Source of the DNA: JAUVXJ01 sp964433755
GTDB lineage: Bacteria > Chloroflexota > Anaerolineae > UBA7937 > B3-Chlor
DNA: 64,000 nt
Assembly: GCA_964433755.1 (NCBI GenBank)
Contig: CAYSSR010000009.1
Coordinates: 12,394-76,393, forward strand
Direction: 5' to 3'
Positions 51,002 to 60,476 of the stretch are shown here, in pieces. The position numbers were made by a program, and so were the translations under genes. The notes under the pieces were generated by a model that saw nothing but the letters and a program-made list of their open reading frames with translations, was not told where the DNA came from and searched no databases. Position 1 is the stretch's first letter, and every line of letters begins with the position of its first letter.

Positions 51002-53368
51002 ATGTCACGAAAAGCAATGATATACCTCGGACGTGAGAAGGAGAATCGGTTGCCCGAGGTGGGAGAGCTCGCCCACGTCCTCGTGGATGACTACGCGGAG
51101 CAGGTACTCGTGGAAGCAACAGAGGAACAGTTGGCCAGGTTGCGTCAACAGGGGTTCAGTGTGGCCGAACTTCCCACTGAGCAGCGGGTGCAGATCAACG
51201 AGTACGAGTTTGGCAGAGATGAACTGACTGAGGGCGATGAAGAGAAGTGGGCGAACATGATGGGGTTTCATCATATCCCTCTGGCGCCCCTAGTCTTAGC
51301 GCCTGAGGAGGCCCGTGAGCCGCGCCTCTATCTTGTGTTTCTGGTAGGTCCAACACTGAAAGGGTGGAAGGACGATATCGAAGCGCAAGGGGCGGTCATT
51401 CGAGACGCGGCTGGCTCGTCTGGATTCGTGGTGGCAATGGACGACGACGCGCTTGGGCGCGTAGAGCAGCTACCTTTCGTCGAGGCTGTTCGGGTTTATC
51501 ACACCGGCCTGAAGATTAGCCCCGCCCTGGCTGAGGCGGAGGCAGAGACATATGCAGCTGTCGAGCCGCAGCCAACGGCTCAGGATGTGGAGATTGAAGT
51601 ATACGAGCCTGGCGATCGGGAACGTGTGGCAAACCGGGTGCGTGAACTGGAGGGCAATCTGATTGACCAGATGGAAACCACGATAATCGCTACCCTGCCT
51701 GATCCCACCGCCGTCCACCAGTTGGCAGAGGACACCGCTGTGCGAGTCATTCACTCCTATGCGGATGACGAGTACTTCAACGATGTCGCAGCCAAGATCA
51801 TGAACGTTCAGGCGGTGCGCAGCAATAATGACCTAGACGGCGCGGACCAAGTCGTGGCCGTGTGTGATTCTGGTCTGGACATCGGTCAGAATGGACCAAA
51901 TCTATTGGCTGACTTCCGAGATCGGGTGGCTGCCATCCACGCTTGGGGACGACCGCATGATGCCAGCGACCTGCATGGTCACGGAACGCACGTAGCTGGG
52001 TCAATAGTTGGCACCGGGGTCAATACTCGGGGAGCTGTCACTGGATTGGCACCCGAGGCACGGCTGGTATTCCAATCAACAGCCGATGACAAGGGGAAGC
52101 CCAGAACACCTCCTGATCTGACCCCTTTGCTTCGCCAGGCACTCACCGAGGGGGCGACAATTCACAGCAACAGTTGGGGGAAGAAGTCGTCCAAGCTCTG
52201 GGGTCGCTACAATGCCCAATCCCGGCAGATCGATGCTTTCATCTGGAAGCATCGCAAGTTCCTCGTCGTGTTCGCGGCAGGCAACGAAGGGCGCGGTGGG
52301 GGACGTGTTACCCCTCCAGGCACCGCCAAGAATTGCTTAACGGTGGGGGCCACCGAGAGCCAGCGGCCTCTTCCCCGTCGAGTCCGGTTTCCGCCCAGTG
52401 ACCGGCACCCCAGCGGCATCACAGTGCAGCTTTTCGATCAGGCCGATGACCCCAAGCAGGTAGCGGATTTCAGCAACCGTGGCCCCACCGTAGATCGCCG
52501 CGTCAAACCCGATGTTGTTGCACCGGGCTGCTGGATTCTCTCTACGCGCTCGTCCGTGTGTGTGGCGGACTACGGTCCCGATGGCCTGCCTCGCACTGAT
52601 TTCAAAGAGGGTGTCGATATGACCCACGACAAGGCTGTAGGTCGGGGTCTACCAGGGAAGCCAGTGCGCGGCACAGGCGATCGAAACACCCCACCTTTGC
52701 CCGCCGGTGTCGATCCGGGCTCTGCCGAGCATTACATGTATCTCTCCGGAACGAGTATGGCCACACCACTAGTCTCCGGCACTGTAGCACTGTGCCGGCA
52801 ATACTTGGTGCAGAACCTGAACCACTCTAATCCCTCAGCTGCCCTATTGAAGGCCATCTTGGTCAATGGTGCTGTCAATGTGGGGGGTGGAAGTCCTGAC
52901 ATGGACCAGGGCTGGGGCCGAGTTGATCTGGAACGGGCTCTCTTTCCCCCGCCCGGTCGCCCGATAGCCTTCAGCGACGATCCGAGTCTAGCATTGAGCA
53001 CGGGCAAGGGGCACACCTTTGTAGTCAGGCCTGCGGACCTGGTCCATCCCTTGAGGATTACCTTGGCCTATAGCGACGCCCCGGGACCACGGCTGGTCAA
53101 CCGCTTGTGCCTCGTGGTCCGTGACCCACGTGGCAGGCTTCTGGCCTACCCGCGGGCGGAGGCTCCCACTTTCCCACCCTTGTCTGCACAGGTCCACGAC
53201 AACGTTCAACGGGTTGTGGTCTCCACGCCAATGGATGGTGATTACCAAGTGATCGTATACGGCTGTGAGGTGCAGGTTGGCGTTGCTGCTTTCCCTAACG
53301 ACGACGGACAGGATTTCGCTCTGGTCGTAGCCAATGCCGCCGGTCCTCTGGAAGCATTGCCTCAATAG
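51002..53368 (+). CDS. Subtilisin-like serine peptidase (S8)
   Basis: 788 residues. About 260 N-terminal residues form repeated small alpha/beta units (proteinase-inhibitor-I9-like in appearance), then the S8 domain with Asp in VVAVCDSGLD, His in LHGHGTHVAGS and Ser in YLSGTSMATPLVSG; Asn of the oxyanion hole is in FAAGNEG. A beta-rich C-terminal part (from about residue 675) resembles proprotein-convertase jelly-roll domains. No signal peptide, so it appears intracellular. ATG 51002 behind AAGGAGGTG. It is 10 bp upstream of a large membrane protein gene, its probable partner or substrate. Confidence 0.92.
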   Translation: MSRKAMIYLGREKENRLPEVGELAHVLVDDYAEQVLVEATEEQLARLRQQGFSVAELPTEQRVQINEYEFGRDELTEGDEEKWANMMGFHHIPLAPLVLAPEEAREPRLYLVFLVGPTLKGWKDDIEAQGAVIRDAAGSSGFVVAMDDDALGRVEQLPFVEAVRVYHTGLKISPALAEAEAETYAAVEPQPTAQDVEIEVYEPGDRERVANRVRELEGNLIDQMETTIIATLPDPTAVHQLAEDTAVRVIHSYADDEYFNDVAAKIMNVQAVRSNNDLDGADQVVAVCDSGLDIGQNGPNLLADFRDRVAAIHAWGRPHDASDLHGHGTHVAGSIVGTGVNTRGAVTGLAPEARLVFQSTADDKGKPRTPPDLTPLLRQALTEGATIHSNSWGKKSSKLWGRYNAQSRQIDAFIWKHRKFLVVFAAGNEGRGGGRVTPPGTAKNCLTVGATESQRPLPRRVRFPPSDRHPSGITVQLFDQADDPKQVADFSNRGPTVDRRVKPDVVAPGCWILSTRSSVCVADYGPDGLPRTDFKEGVDMTHDKAVGRGLPGKPVRGTGDRNTPPLPAGVDPGSAEHYMYLSGTSMATPLVSGTVALCRQYLVQNLNHSNPSAALLKAILVNGAVNVGGGSPDMDQGWGRVDLERALFPPPGRPIAFSDDPSLALSTGKGHTFVVRPADLVHPLRITLAYSDAPGPRLVNRLCLVVRDPRGRLLAYPRAEAPTFPPLSAQVHDNVQRVVVSTPMDGDYQVIVYGCEVQVGVAAFPNDDGQDFALVVANAAGPLEALPQ

Positions 53369-53378
53369 GAGGTGCAAC

Positions 53379-56300
53379 ATGCGTAGGCTATCGATCCTTG
53401 CGGTGGTGATCCTGAGCGTGGGTGGCCTGATAACTGCCTTCCCAGCCGCAGCGCAACCACCACCCCTGCAGTATCCGGAAGCTGTTTCTCTCAGTGCGAC
53501 CACAGCCGCCGGGACGGCCAGTAGGAGTTTCACCGTCACTGCTGGCGAGGTAGCCGTCACTAACCTACAGTTCACTCCCAGCCCCTTGACTGATGCCAAG
53601 GGCAGTGTCGCTGTTGCCGCAGAGGCAGTCACCGTCAATCCGGCCCAGTTAGCGCAGCTTGAACCCACCACTTCGCTGCAGGTGACGGTGTCGATAGACA
53701 GCCTGCCCGAACCTGGAAGCTACGAGGGCAGCATCTCTATTGCGTACGATGAGCAGGCCGAGGGCACAGTTGATGCCATCCCGTTGACCTTGAGTGTCGA
53801 GCCAGAGGCACCAACCGAGCCAGGAATGGGCCCCGCCTTGCGCGTCGAACCTGAGGGTCAGCCGCTGCTCTTGCTCCTCACATCCGACGGACAGAACTAC
53901 CGCGGAAGCATCGTTGTCACTTCGCTCACAACTGAGGTTACGGGCCTCAAGCTGACGAACTTCACCGACCTGACCCCGACCGAGGGAACAGCGCCTCCGC
54001 TCTTGGGAGCAGATGTGACGGTCACCCCTTCAGAGCCACAGACGCTGGGTCCGGGTGAAACCCAACGCTTTGCTGTCACCTTCTCCGAACCGTCCCTCCC
54101 AGCAACCTACCGTGGCTCGGTAGAGATCACCTATGACGACAAGCCTACTAGGGAGACCTATGTGGTTGGGCTGGAGCTTGTCGCTGCCATGCCGACCATC
54201 ACCATTGCCCCCCCTGATCGCATCTTGACTCTCATGCAAGACGGCAAGAGTGGATCCTACAAGGCGACTTTCACTCTGGGCGTCACCGAGGGTGAGATCA
54301 CCAGTGTCACGTTCACTAAGAGCAACTTGGATCGGACCGACGGACAAGGGCGTATCTTCGCGGACAGGATCAGCGTTGATCCGACCACCGCAGCAGTTGG
54401 TCCTGGCGATCCTCCTGGCAGCTTCACTGTCACAGTGGAGGACCCCGAAGAAGGGACGTATGAGGGCACGCTGTTTCTGTCCTACTCTGGCTCGGCCGCG
54501 GAAGAGGCCCAGGACACGGTTACTCTGACCCTTGGGCTGACCGCCAGCCCTGAAGCAAGTCTCGCGCTGAGCGGCCCTGCTACGATTCAGATCAAAGGCT
54601 ATCTCGGTGAGCAAGTTTCTCGGACGTTGCTGCTCCACGAGACGAGCGAAGCCAACGATGCCAAGGAGGTTTCCTTCCAAGCCCAAGACATATTGGGCAA
54701 AGAAGATCAATCGCTGTCTCTTCCCGCCGAAGCAGTTACCCGCCCGTCGGACCAGAAGAGCGTGACTGTGCAGCGTGGCGCTTATGGCGAGCTTCCATTG
54801 CGTTTCGATTTCGGCGTCGAGGGTGCTCGCGCAGGGACGTTCAGTGGTGAGCTCATCGTGCTGAGCGACAACGCACCGGACGTGCCGGTTACTGTTGAAG
54901 TTGCGCTCAAGCACGATTGGCCGTGGCCTCTGGCGACACTCATCCTGGGGCTCCTCCTCGGGTTGTATCTGACCTGGTATCGTAGCGAGTACCGGGACAA
55001 GGACGAGCAGGAACGATCTATTGAGCAATTGGAACAGCATCTGAAGGCCAACGAGGGTAAGCCGTTTCACGACTTCTATGGCACAGCAGCCACGAACAAG
55101 CTGGAATTGGCCCGCCAGATGCTGACCGGTGACTGGCCGGACGGGCTGGAGCAGGCCAAGGCGCTTGTCACAGAAGTGCGGGGCTATCGGGCACGCTGGG
55201 AGCAGCACCACGACGAATTGTGGAGGCAACGTGAACTAATCTGGACGTGGTTCGAAGAGTTGGACGCCGGATATGATTATGCCAATGCCATAAAGGAACG
55301 TCTGCAGACCATTCTCGATCAGCGTCATACCTACCAGGATAGCACAGCTATGAAGAAGGAGGTTGATGCCGAACGGCCAAAGATCGCGGCCCTCCAGGAG
55401 GCACGCCACAAAGGCGACATAGTCGAAGAGCAATTGGATCAAATCGAAGGTGAGCTTGAAGGTTCAGTAGCGCATGGTTATGAGGTCCGCATTGATCAAC
55501 AGGAACAATCCCTGAGAGGCGCCGACGAGGACAGGGAGGTGCAGGCGATCGAGGGGCAATTCGATGTGATCCAGGCTGACCTACAGACGGCCTTCGAGGA
55601 GTGGCTACCCTTCTACTATCACGATGAGGACACCTGTGGAAACAAGGGTGGCAGATGTGCAAGCAATGCCAGGCAGTTCATAAGCGATGTTGATGGGCTC
55701 AGTCAGTCTGGACGTCATTGGCCTTTCGTGAAGGACAAGCTCGAGGCTGCTCTTGGCCAGGCCGATGTGGACATCAAGGCCAGACAGCACTTTGCCCGGG
55801 CCAGCCAACTGGCGCACAACGTGTGGCGGGCCGCCTGGTTCTATAAGGAGGTGATCATCCCTGTTCGTCGAGAGTTGGCTCAACAGAACACCTCAACAGA
55901 TCCCTGGAAGGCGGTCCTCACATCCGTCCAAGAAATCGAGAACTGGCTGGCGGCTGCCAACTACGCCAACCAGACCTTGGATACCTTCGACCAGCAGTTG
56001 TTGGTCACCTGGATGGAGACTCTATATCAGAAACTGGGGCAGGCTCAAGGGACACCTAGGCCAAGCCCTTCTCCGCCCTCACGCCCGGCAAGACCTTATC
56101 GAGGCTTGCCCGACGTATCTGGCCAGGTGACTCGTTATGAATTCACTTCAACTGTGTCAGTGGCTGATCGCGACCTCACGGTGAGCGGGCTCCCGTGGGT
56201 TACGACAATCCAGCAGTGGCTGTTGGGTCGGCTAAATGATCTGTTGGGCCCACTACGCGAGCTTATCGGCGATCCGACGGTCCGGTATCTGTCCTATCAG

Positions 56301-56495
56301 GCTGCGGTCACCATTCTGTCCTTAGTTCTCCTGACCGGCATCGGGATGCTGAAGCTCTGGGCGGACGACGCCACTTTCGGCGACAGCTTCCTCGACTACT
56401 TCACCTTGTTCATTTGGGGCTTTGGAGCCAACGCCACCAAGGACAGTGTATTGCAGGTGGTCAAGGCCTGGGGCGGCAAGACACCTATTCAGTGA
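53379..56495 (+). CDS. Large Ig-like / coiled-coil membrane protein, unknown
   Basis: 1038 residues, family not recognised. A signal peptide (about residues 1-26, ending AAAQ) is followed by three to four beta-sandwich-like repeats, each with a 'PGTYEGSixixY' type motif (for example EPGSYEGSISIAYD, LPATYRGSVEITYD, EEGTYEGTLFLSYS) to about residue 505. A membrane helix lies at about 513-532 (LATLILGLLLGLYLTW), then a long charged coiled-coil region to about 860. Two more hydrophobic helices are near the C-terminus (about 974-993 and 1005-1023). Outer Ig-like sensor plus inner coiled coil suggests a signalling receptor. ATG 53379 behind AGGAGGTGC. Confidence 0.85.
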   Translation: MRRLSILAVVILSVGGLITAFPAAAQPPPLQYPEAVSLSATTAAGTASRSFTVTAGEVAVTNLQFTPSPLTDAKGSVAVAAEAVTVNPAQLAQLEPTTSLQVTVSIDSLPEPGSYEGSISIAYDEQAEGTVDAIPLTLSVEPEAPTEPGMGPALRVEPEGQPLLLLLTSDGQNYRGSIVVTSLTTEVTGLKLTNFTDLTPTEGTAPPLLGADVTVTPSEPQTLGPGETQRFAVTFSEPSLPATYRGSVEITYDDKPTRETYVVGLELVAAMPTITIAPPDRILTLMQDGKSGSYKATFTLGVTEGEITSVTFTKSNLDRTDGQGRIFADRISVDPTTAAVGPGDPPGSFTVTVEDPEEGTYEGTLFLSYSGSAAEEAQDTVTLTLGLTASPEASLALSGPATIQIKGYLGEQVSRTLLLHETSEANDAKEVSFQAQDILGKEDQSLSLPAEAVTRPSDQKSVTVQRGAYGELPLRFDFGVEGARAGTFSGELIVLSDNAPDVPVTVEVALKHDWPWPLATLILGLLLGLYLTWYRSEYRDKDEQERSIEQLEQHLKANEGKPFHDFYGTAATNKLELARQMLTGDWPDGLEQAKALVTEVRGYRARWEQHHDELWRQRELIWTWFEELDAGYDYANAIKERLQTILDQRHTYQDSTAMKKEVDAERPKIAALQEARHKGDIVEEQLDQIEGELEGSVAHGYEVRIDQQEQSLRGADEDREVQAIEGQFDVIQADLQTAFEEWLPFYYHDEDTCGNKGGRCASNARQFISDVDGLSQSGRHWPFVKDKLEAALGQADVDIKARQHFARASQLAHNVWRAAWFYKEVIIPVRRELAQQNTSTDPWKAVLTSVQEIENWLAAANYANQTLDTFDQQLLVTWMETLYQKLGQAQGTPRPSPSPPSRPARPYRGLPDVSGQVTRYEFTSTVSVADRDLTVSGLPWVTTIQQWLLGRLNDLLGPLRELIGDPTVRYLSYQAAVTILSLVLLTGIGMLKLWADDATFGDSFLDYFTLFIWGFGANATKDSVLQVVKAWGGKTPIQ

Positions 56496-56819
56496 TATCG
56501 CTGCCATCCGGTAGGTGGCAAGAACGTCAGTAGATAGTGGGCCATGTAGCAAGTCGCTCCAGCGGACGCGCTAGCCGCGCGTGCAGATTCAGCGTGCGCT
56601 GCTCTGCAACGGGGTCTCTTGGCTACCAGAACTCACCGCTGCATACCAGCCTACCTCGAATACGCCCTGAGCAGTCAGCGCCACGGAGTGAACCACGCAA
56701 TTCATGAAGCCACTGAAGCCAACCGGCTGAGCAGCAAAGACCACTACCTGATGTTCTGTATGATCATTCTCCAAGAACGTAGTTGGTTTGATAACGCCGT
56801 CTTCTGGGGCATGCTCAGC
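56496..56819. other. Convergent intergenic region
   Basis: 324 bases between the plus-strand membrane protein and the minus-strand unknown gene. Short openings on both strands (61 and 76 codons) lack ribosome sites and features. No clear terminator hairpin with a T tract was seen. Confidence 0.35.
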
Positions 56820-57266
56820 CTAATCAACGCTCTGAAAGGGAAGGGTTAGTCCCGAAGCCTTGGCCTTGTTCTCATCAACCTCAAACGCGAGATCCTTCAA
56901 CTCGACCTGAATGGCATACTTGATCTTTCTGCGCTGCCGGACGGCTTCCTCAAGTTCTCTGGCAAGCTCCTCTGCTCTGACTAGCCAAGTCTCTTCGCTT
57001 CGGCCCGTTGTATCCCCAACGCGGCACACTGCCAACTTCCGCCAATCTCTGTACCATACGAACGCTGCAGACTCGTTGTACGGCCGGAGGTCGGTAGCTA
57101 CCGCCCTCCCTACGCCGAAGGTCGGCGATTGGAAGCTAGAGAGGTTGCCGCAAAGCGAGACTGACAAGTCGTGCGTCTCGAAGTGGAGCTCGAGGCTCTC
57201 AAGGCTCGGGGAGAGAGGGGCGGCCGCCGCCAAGGGCTTCAATGGCTTCCCTCGTGCTGTGCCCAC
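56820..57266 (-). CDS. Hypothetical protein
   Basis: 148 codons from a GTG at 57266, with no convincing ribosome site. Not recognised. The C-terminal half is highly charged and helical (RAEELARELEEAVRQRRKIK); the N-terminal half is beta-like. It lies 36 bp after the nuclease-like frame on the same strand, so it may be the end of that operon. Confidence 0.5.
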   Translation of the reverse strand: MGTARGKPLKPLAAAAPLSPSLESLELHFETHDLSVSLCGNLSSFQSPTFGVGRAVATDLRPYNESAAFVWYRDWRKLAVCRVGDTTGRSEETWLVRAEELARELEEAVRQRRKIKYAIQVELKDLAFEVDENKAKASGLTLPFQSVD

Positions 57267-57302
57267 TACGTAGCGGTCTCTGTGTGGTGCGGGATTCCTG
57301 GC

Positions 57303-57836
57303 CTAGAGGGTCTTGTAGGCGGAGATGCTTTTCCTCTTTGGCTTGAACTTGAGTTCGACGTTAAGGTCACGGAGTATGTCAACCAAGTTCTTGCCAGCGA
57401 TGATCTCCTGAATGTGGCCACCGTGCAGTAGAAAGATATGCTGCTCTGGGAACTTGCGGCGCACGTACTCGCATGCATCATCGGTGTAGACGTCCATGGA
57501 GAGAAAGACGCCAACGGTGCAGTGGGCTTCCTTTAGCTTCTCTGCAAAGAGTTGGACGAGCGGCTGGCCTGGTTTCTCCGCCAAGTTCTTTGCTTCGAGG
57601 ACAAAGTGTGAAGCCCAAGGCTCGAACAGAGGGTGCGGAACAGCCATCATTTCGAATATCCTATCGAACTCGCCAAGGTTGGTCGGGAAATCAGCGTGAA
57701 GACACTGGCATGCGTGCAGACAATTGAAGAGATACTCACCAAGGGCCTCGAGTGTAGTCTTCTTTTCCTCGTTAGTACTTGCCGATTCTGCAGCCTGGTA
57801 ATAGTCGGCCAATACGTCACGATCAATTACGAACAT
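57303..57836 (-). CDS. PD-(D/E)XK nuclease-like protein, N-terminus uncertain
   Basis: 177 codons from ATG 57836. HPLFEPWASHFVLEAKNL, with E-A-K followed by PLVQLFAEKLKEAHCTVGVFLSMDVYTDDA, has the layout of Mrr-like restriction nuclease cores (..E-x-K, then a helix and 'G(I/V)..S...'). The open frame extends upstream of ATG 57836 without any ATG, GTG or TTG to an A9 run at about 57935, where it would join the preceding gene after a -1 shift. The short form starting at 57836 may therefore be only part of the real protein. Confidence 0.6.
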   Translation of the reverse strand: MFVIDRDVLADYYQAAESASTNEEKKTTLEALGEYLFNCLHACQCLHADFPTNLGEFDRIFEMMAVPHPLFEPWASHFVLEAKNLAEKPGQPLVQLFAEKLKEAHCTVGVFLSMDVYTDDACEYVRRKFPEQHIFLLHGGHIQEIIAGKNLVDILRDLNVELKFKPKRKSISAYKTL

Positions 57837-57916
57837 GGAGCGTAGTTCGAATAGGCTGCGGGCATAGTGACTGGTCTCTTGAAGAACCGCGAGGTTGACG
57901 TCCGGGCGAGGAAGGC

Positions 57917-58315
57917 CTAATGGCGTATCCGAGGTTTTTTTTTACGCCTCAACTCGTCCGTAAGATCGAACGTCAACCAGATGAGCTGAGGCTTGAGAGC
58001 GTAGGAGTCGTCTTCCTCCGGGCAGTATTCCTCACCGCCCGTCAACTCGGAGGGGTCGGAAACGGTCAAGTGACTCTCGCTGCACAGGGGACACTCGACC
58101 TCGAAGTTTGGCGTGAGAAGATGAAGTTCCTCGGCACACATGAGGAGTAATTCGGCGGCTCTAAGGGGCTCAACGTCATACTGCCGGGAAAAGAGGGCAG
58201 GTGCAAAACGCACCCACCCTGCCGCAGCGGCTGCGTCAAGGAACTCAGAGAGTTTGCCTATCTCTCCTGAGTCGACGTCAAAAGCCTTTAATGCGTCTAA
58301 TCTGGCTGAAAACAT
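57917..58315 (-). CDS. Small protein with zinc-ribbon-like cysteines
   Basis: 132 codons from ATG 58315, which overlaps the upstream stop by 38 bp in another frame. Residues about 75-98 contain CPLCSES and a further YCPEED, a partial zinc-ribbon pattern. The end is RRKKKPRIRH: the three lysines are encoded by a run of nine A, immediately before the stop. A one-base slip there continues into the nuclease-like frame for another 30 or more residues before ATG 57836. Function unknown; the pair may be one protein. Confidence 0.55.
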   Translation of the reverse strand: MFSARLDALKAFDVDSGEIGKLSEFLDAAAAAGWVRFAPALFSRQYDVEPLRAAELLLMCAEELHLLTPNFEVECPLCSESHLTVSDPSELTGGEEYCPEEDDSYALKPQLIWLTFDLTDELRRKKKPRIRH

Positions 58316-59183
58316 GCGCGATCTGAGGCTCGCTGGCGGCCGTACGGAACCAAATCGAACCAGTACCGGGATTGACTTGCAGCTGTACGGTCTCGATGAT
58401 GCCGCCGACTGGGAAATCGAACTCGAACACCTGCTTACGTATAGGCTCAGACGCGAATTCCGTCTGGTACTTCTCTGACAAGCGCATATCTCGCAACGAT
58501 GGAGCGGCAGACACCTCAGCGGTATCCAGGTCGCCATGTTCGTACTTGTGTTTCGCACGGCGCAGGCGGGCGTCAAGGAGATCGATGAGTTCTCGCGCCT
58601 CATCGTCCGTGAAGGTCACACGACGCAAGTCCTGGTATTCCAGCAGTCCTGCCAGAGTGGTGGCTATCTGACGTGCCTTATTGGACGAAGCGCGGATTTC
58701 GAAGCGGGCGGGATTGATGTGAACGAAACCTTGTCCCCGAAACGTGGATTGTCTCGTAACCAGCTCGTAGTTCTCCTCGACGAGTCGGGCGGGCCCAAGG
58801 TATGCAAACTCTACCAGCAGAGTAGAGTCCCCAAGGATTTGGGCGCCAACCACCTTGGGTTTCGAACTGAGGGGTGGCTGCAGCGGGCCCTCGAAGGGGT
58901 CACCACCGATCTCGTCAACTGCGTTGCGGCGTAGGATTCGGGTGCTCCTTGCAGGCGGCAGGATGGGTGAATCATGGACCGTAAACCAAGTTGTTGCGCC
59001 TCGGCCAGCGTACAGGTAATCCTGCATCTTCTTGCTTAGCGGCGCTTCGCCTAGCTCCGTGATGAGAGTGTCGATGAGATCCTGCTTCGTGGCCCCCTCT
59101 GGCTCGATTTCGTGCTCGGACGCCAGCTCCACCAGCGTATCAAGCGGTACCCGCCACCGGAGGGCAAGCTTGAGGTTCTTCAT
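58278..59183 (-). CDS. Hypothetical protein
   Basis: 301 residues from ATG 59183; a TTG at 59219 would add 12. Not recognised. The N-terminal 45 residues look like a SAP-like helix-extended-helix motif (LVELASEHEIEPEGATKQDLIDTLI), which often binds DNA. A beta-rich middle and a helical segment DDEARELIDLLDARLRRAKHKYEHGD follow. It has its own consensus promoter and heads a leftward set with the zinc-ribbon-like and nuclease-like frames, suggesting a DNA-related function. Confidence 0.65.
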   Translation of the reverse strand: MKNLKLALRWRVPLDTLVELASEHEIEPEGATKQDLIDTLITELGEAPLSKKMQDYLYAGRGATTWFTVHDSPILPPARSTRILRRNAVDEIGGDPFEGPLQPPLSSKPKVVGAQILGDSTLLVEFAYLGPARLVEENYELVTRQSTFRGQGFVHINPARFEIRASSNKARQIATTLAGLLEYQDLRRVTFTDDEARELIDLLDARLRRAKHKYEHGDLDTAEVSAAPSLRDMRLSEKYQTEFASEPIRKQVFEFDFPVGGIIETVQLQVNPGTGSIWFRTAASEPQIAHVFSQIRRIKGF

Positions 59184-59243
59184 ACCTACAGCCTCGGGTA
59201 GTAGTCTGCGGGACTGCAACCTGGATAGGTCTTTAGTCGACGT

Positions 59244-59272
59244 ATTATATCATGAAACACACAAGGCTGCAA
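59244..59272 (-). promoter_or_regulatory. Promoter of the minus-strand island operon
   Basis: Minus-strand TTGCAG (59267-59272), 17-nt spacer, TATAAT (59244-59249). The -10 is perfect, the -35 matches four of six. It lies about 60 bp before ATG 59183. Confidence 0.65.
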
Positions 59273-59418
59273 CATGCCACTGCGTCGGCACGGTTCAGCA
59301 GAGTGAGCCTGTCCGCCGATCCGAGCATCCTACATGTGGTTCCAATAGCGACAGGCCATATAGCGATCCGCACAGCGATACGCGGTTCGTTGTGGCTGCG
59401 CGCACGCCAGGCTGGCGG

Positions 59419-60303
59419 CTAGGATGACCGAAGCTCGTCGAGTTGCTGCTTCCATATGATAGGCTGCTGTAGTATGTCCCGCTGAAGGTCCAGAAGGCTC
59501 CTTATCATAGCACTCATGCCCCCCGGGTCGGTGATCCTCCTTTCTGCTCTCTCCTCCTCGTCGGTGAAGTCTTTCAGAAAATGCGGGTCACTCTCGTACC
59601 TCACCCACGCTTCGAAGACCCAGCGCACGCAGCGGGGCTCCTTGTCCTCGTAGTGCTCTGCTCTGAGCGTTCTGAAGTCGTCGAAGTATATCTCATTGTT
59701 CAAATCCACCATCTGCTTGTGGAGATCCGGCTGCCCCTTGGCGAATACTACAACTTCGCTCTCGGGAAACATGATGACTGGTTGTGCCATCGCGCGCGTC
59801 GAGACAGCCTTGAACTTGACGCCGGGGAATTGCCTCGCTATGCCCCCTCGCGGCGAATGCGGAAACAGAGTCAGGCACTGCTCGCCGTTGAAGAACCCTT
59901 GCAGGACAAGATCCCGATTGTGTGCCTTCACCGCTCCTTGAATCATCCCGATGACACCCAGGAAAAGCGCCAGCCGATCGGTCGCGTATGTCGGTAGCAG
60001 CAACAGCTCCTTTTCTTTCTCAGGTAGGTGAGCCATCCGACTATGTAGATTCTGGACTATGCTTCTGCCTGTTCTTGGATGGTCCCCCATGTATTCAGCG
60101 AAGACCTGTCTCTGCTGCTTCAGATCCTCCTCGCCGTCCAGCCGCTTGACGAGCTCGTCGGGCACAAGGTCCTCGACATACTCGAAGAGGAAGGCGCCTA
60201 TTCTCTTCTGTGCCTCGCCCGCGAGGGGATCTAGGATGTATTCAACTACATACGGCCAAAGCACATCTATCACAGCGACCTTGACAAACCACTCCACAGC
60301 CAT
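59419..60303 (-). CDS. Hypothetical protein with N-terminal hydrophobic segment
   Basis: 294 residues from ATG 60303, placed after AGGAAGGGGGTG; the frame is open 64 codons further but that part overlaps the end of the phosphatase gene and looks non-coding. Residues 1-30 include VKVAVIDVLWPYVVEYIL, a weak hydrophobic stretch. The rest is charged and mixed alpha/beta. Not recognised. The phosphatase gene lies about 170 bp upstream on the same strand. Confidence 0.6.
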   Translation of the reverse strand: MAVEWFVKVAVIDVLWPYVVEYILDPLAGEAQKRIGAFLFEYVEDLVPDELVKRLDGEEDLKQQRQVFAEYMGDHPRTGRSIVQNLHSRMAHLPEKEKELLLLPTYATDRLALFLGVIGMIQGAVKAHNRDLVLQGFFNGEQCLTLFPHSPRGGIARQFPGVKFKAVSTRAMAQPVIMFPESEVVVFAKGQPDLHKQMVDLNNEIYFDDFRTLRAEHYEDKEPRCVRWVFEAWVRYESDPHFLKDFTDEEERAERRITDPGGMSAMIRSLLDLQRDILQQPIIWKQQLDELRSS

Positions 60304-60476
60304 TCGACCCTGCACCCCCTTCCTGTCCGCTGCTCGATCTCGTGGAGTCCCGTCCTGCATGCGTTTTGCGTCTGTCTTTCGACCAATGCGCCTCCGCCAG
60401 AGGATCGCATTGCCTTCTCTGCTCTGCCACGATGTGCCGGACGCCGCTCCAGCGTCGCCCGATGGTAATGTGGAGC

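Noticed and set aside
54030..55229. 399-codon minus-strand open frame
   Set aside because: Antisense to the large Ig-like membrane protein, with no recognisable features.
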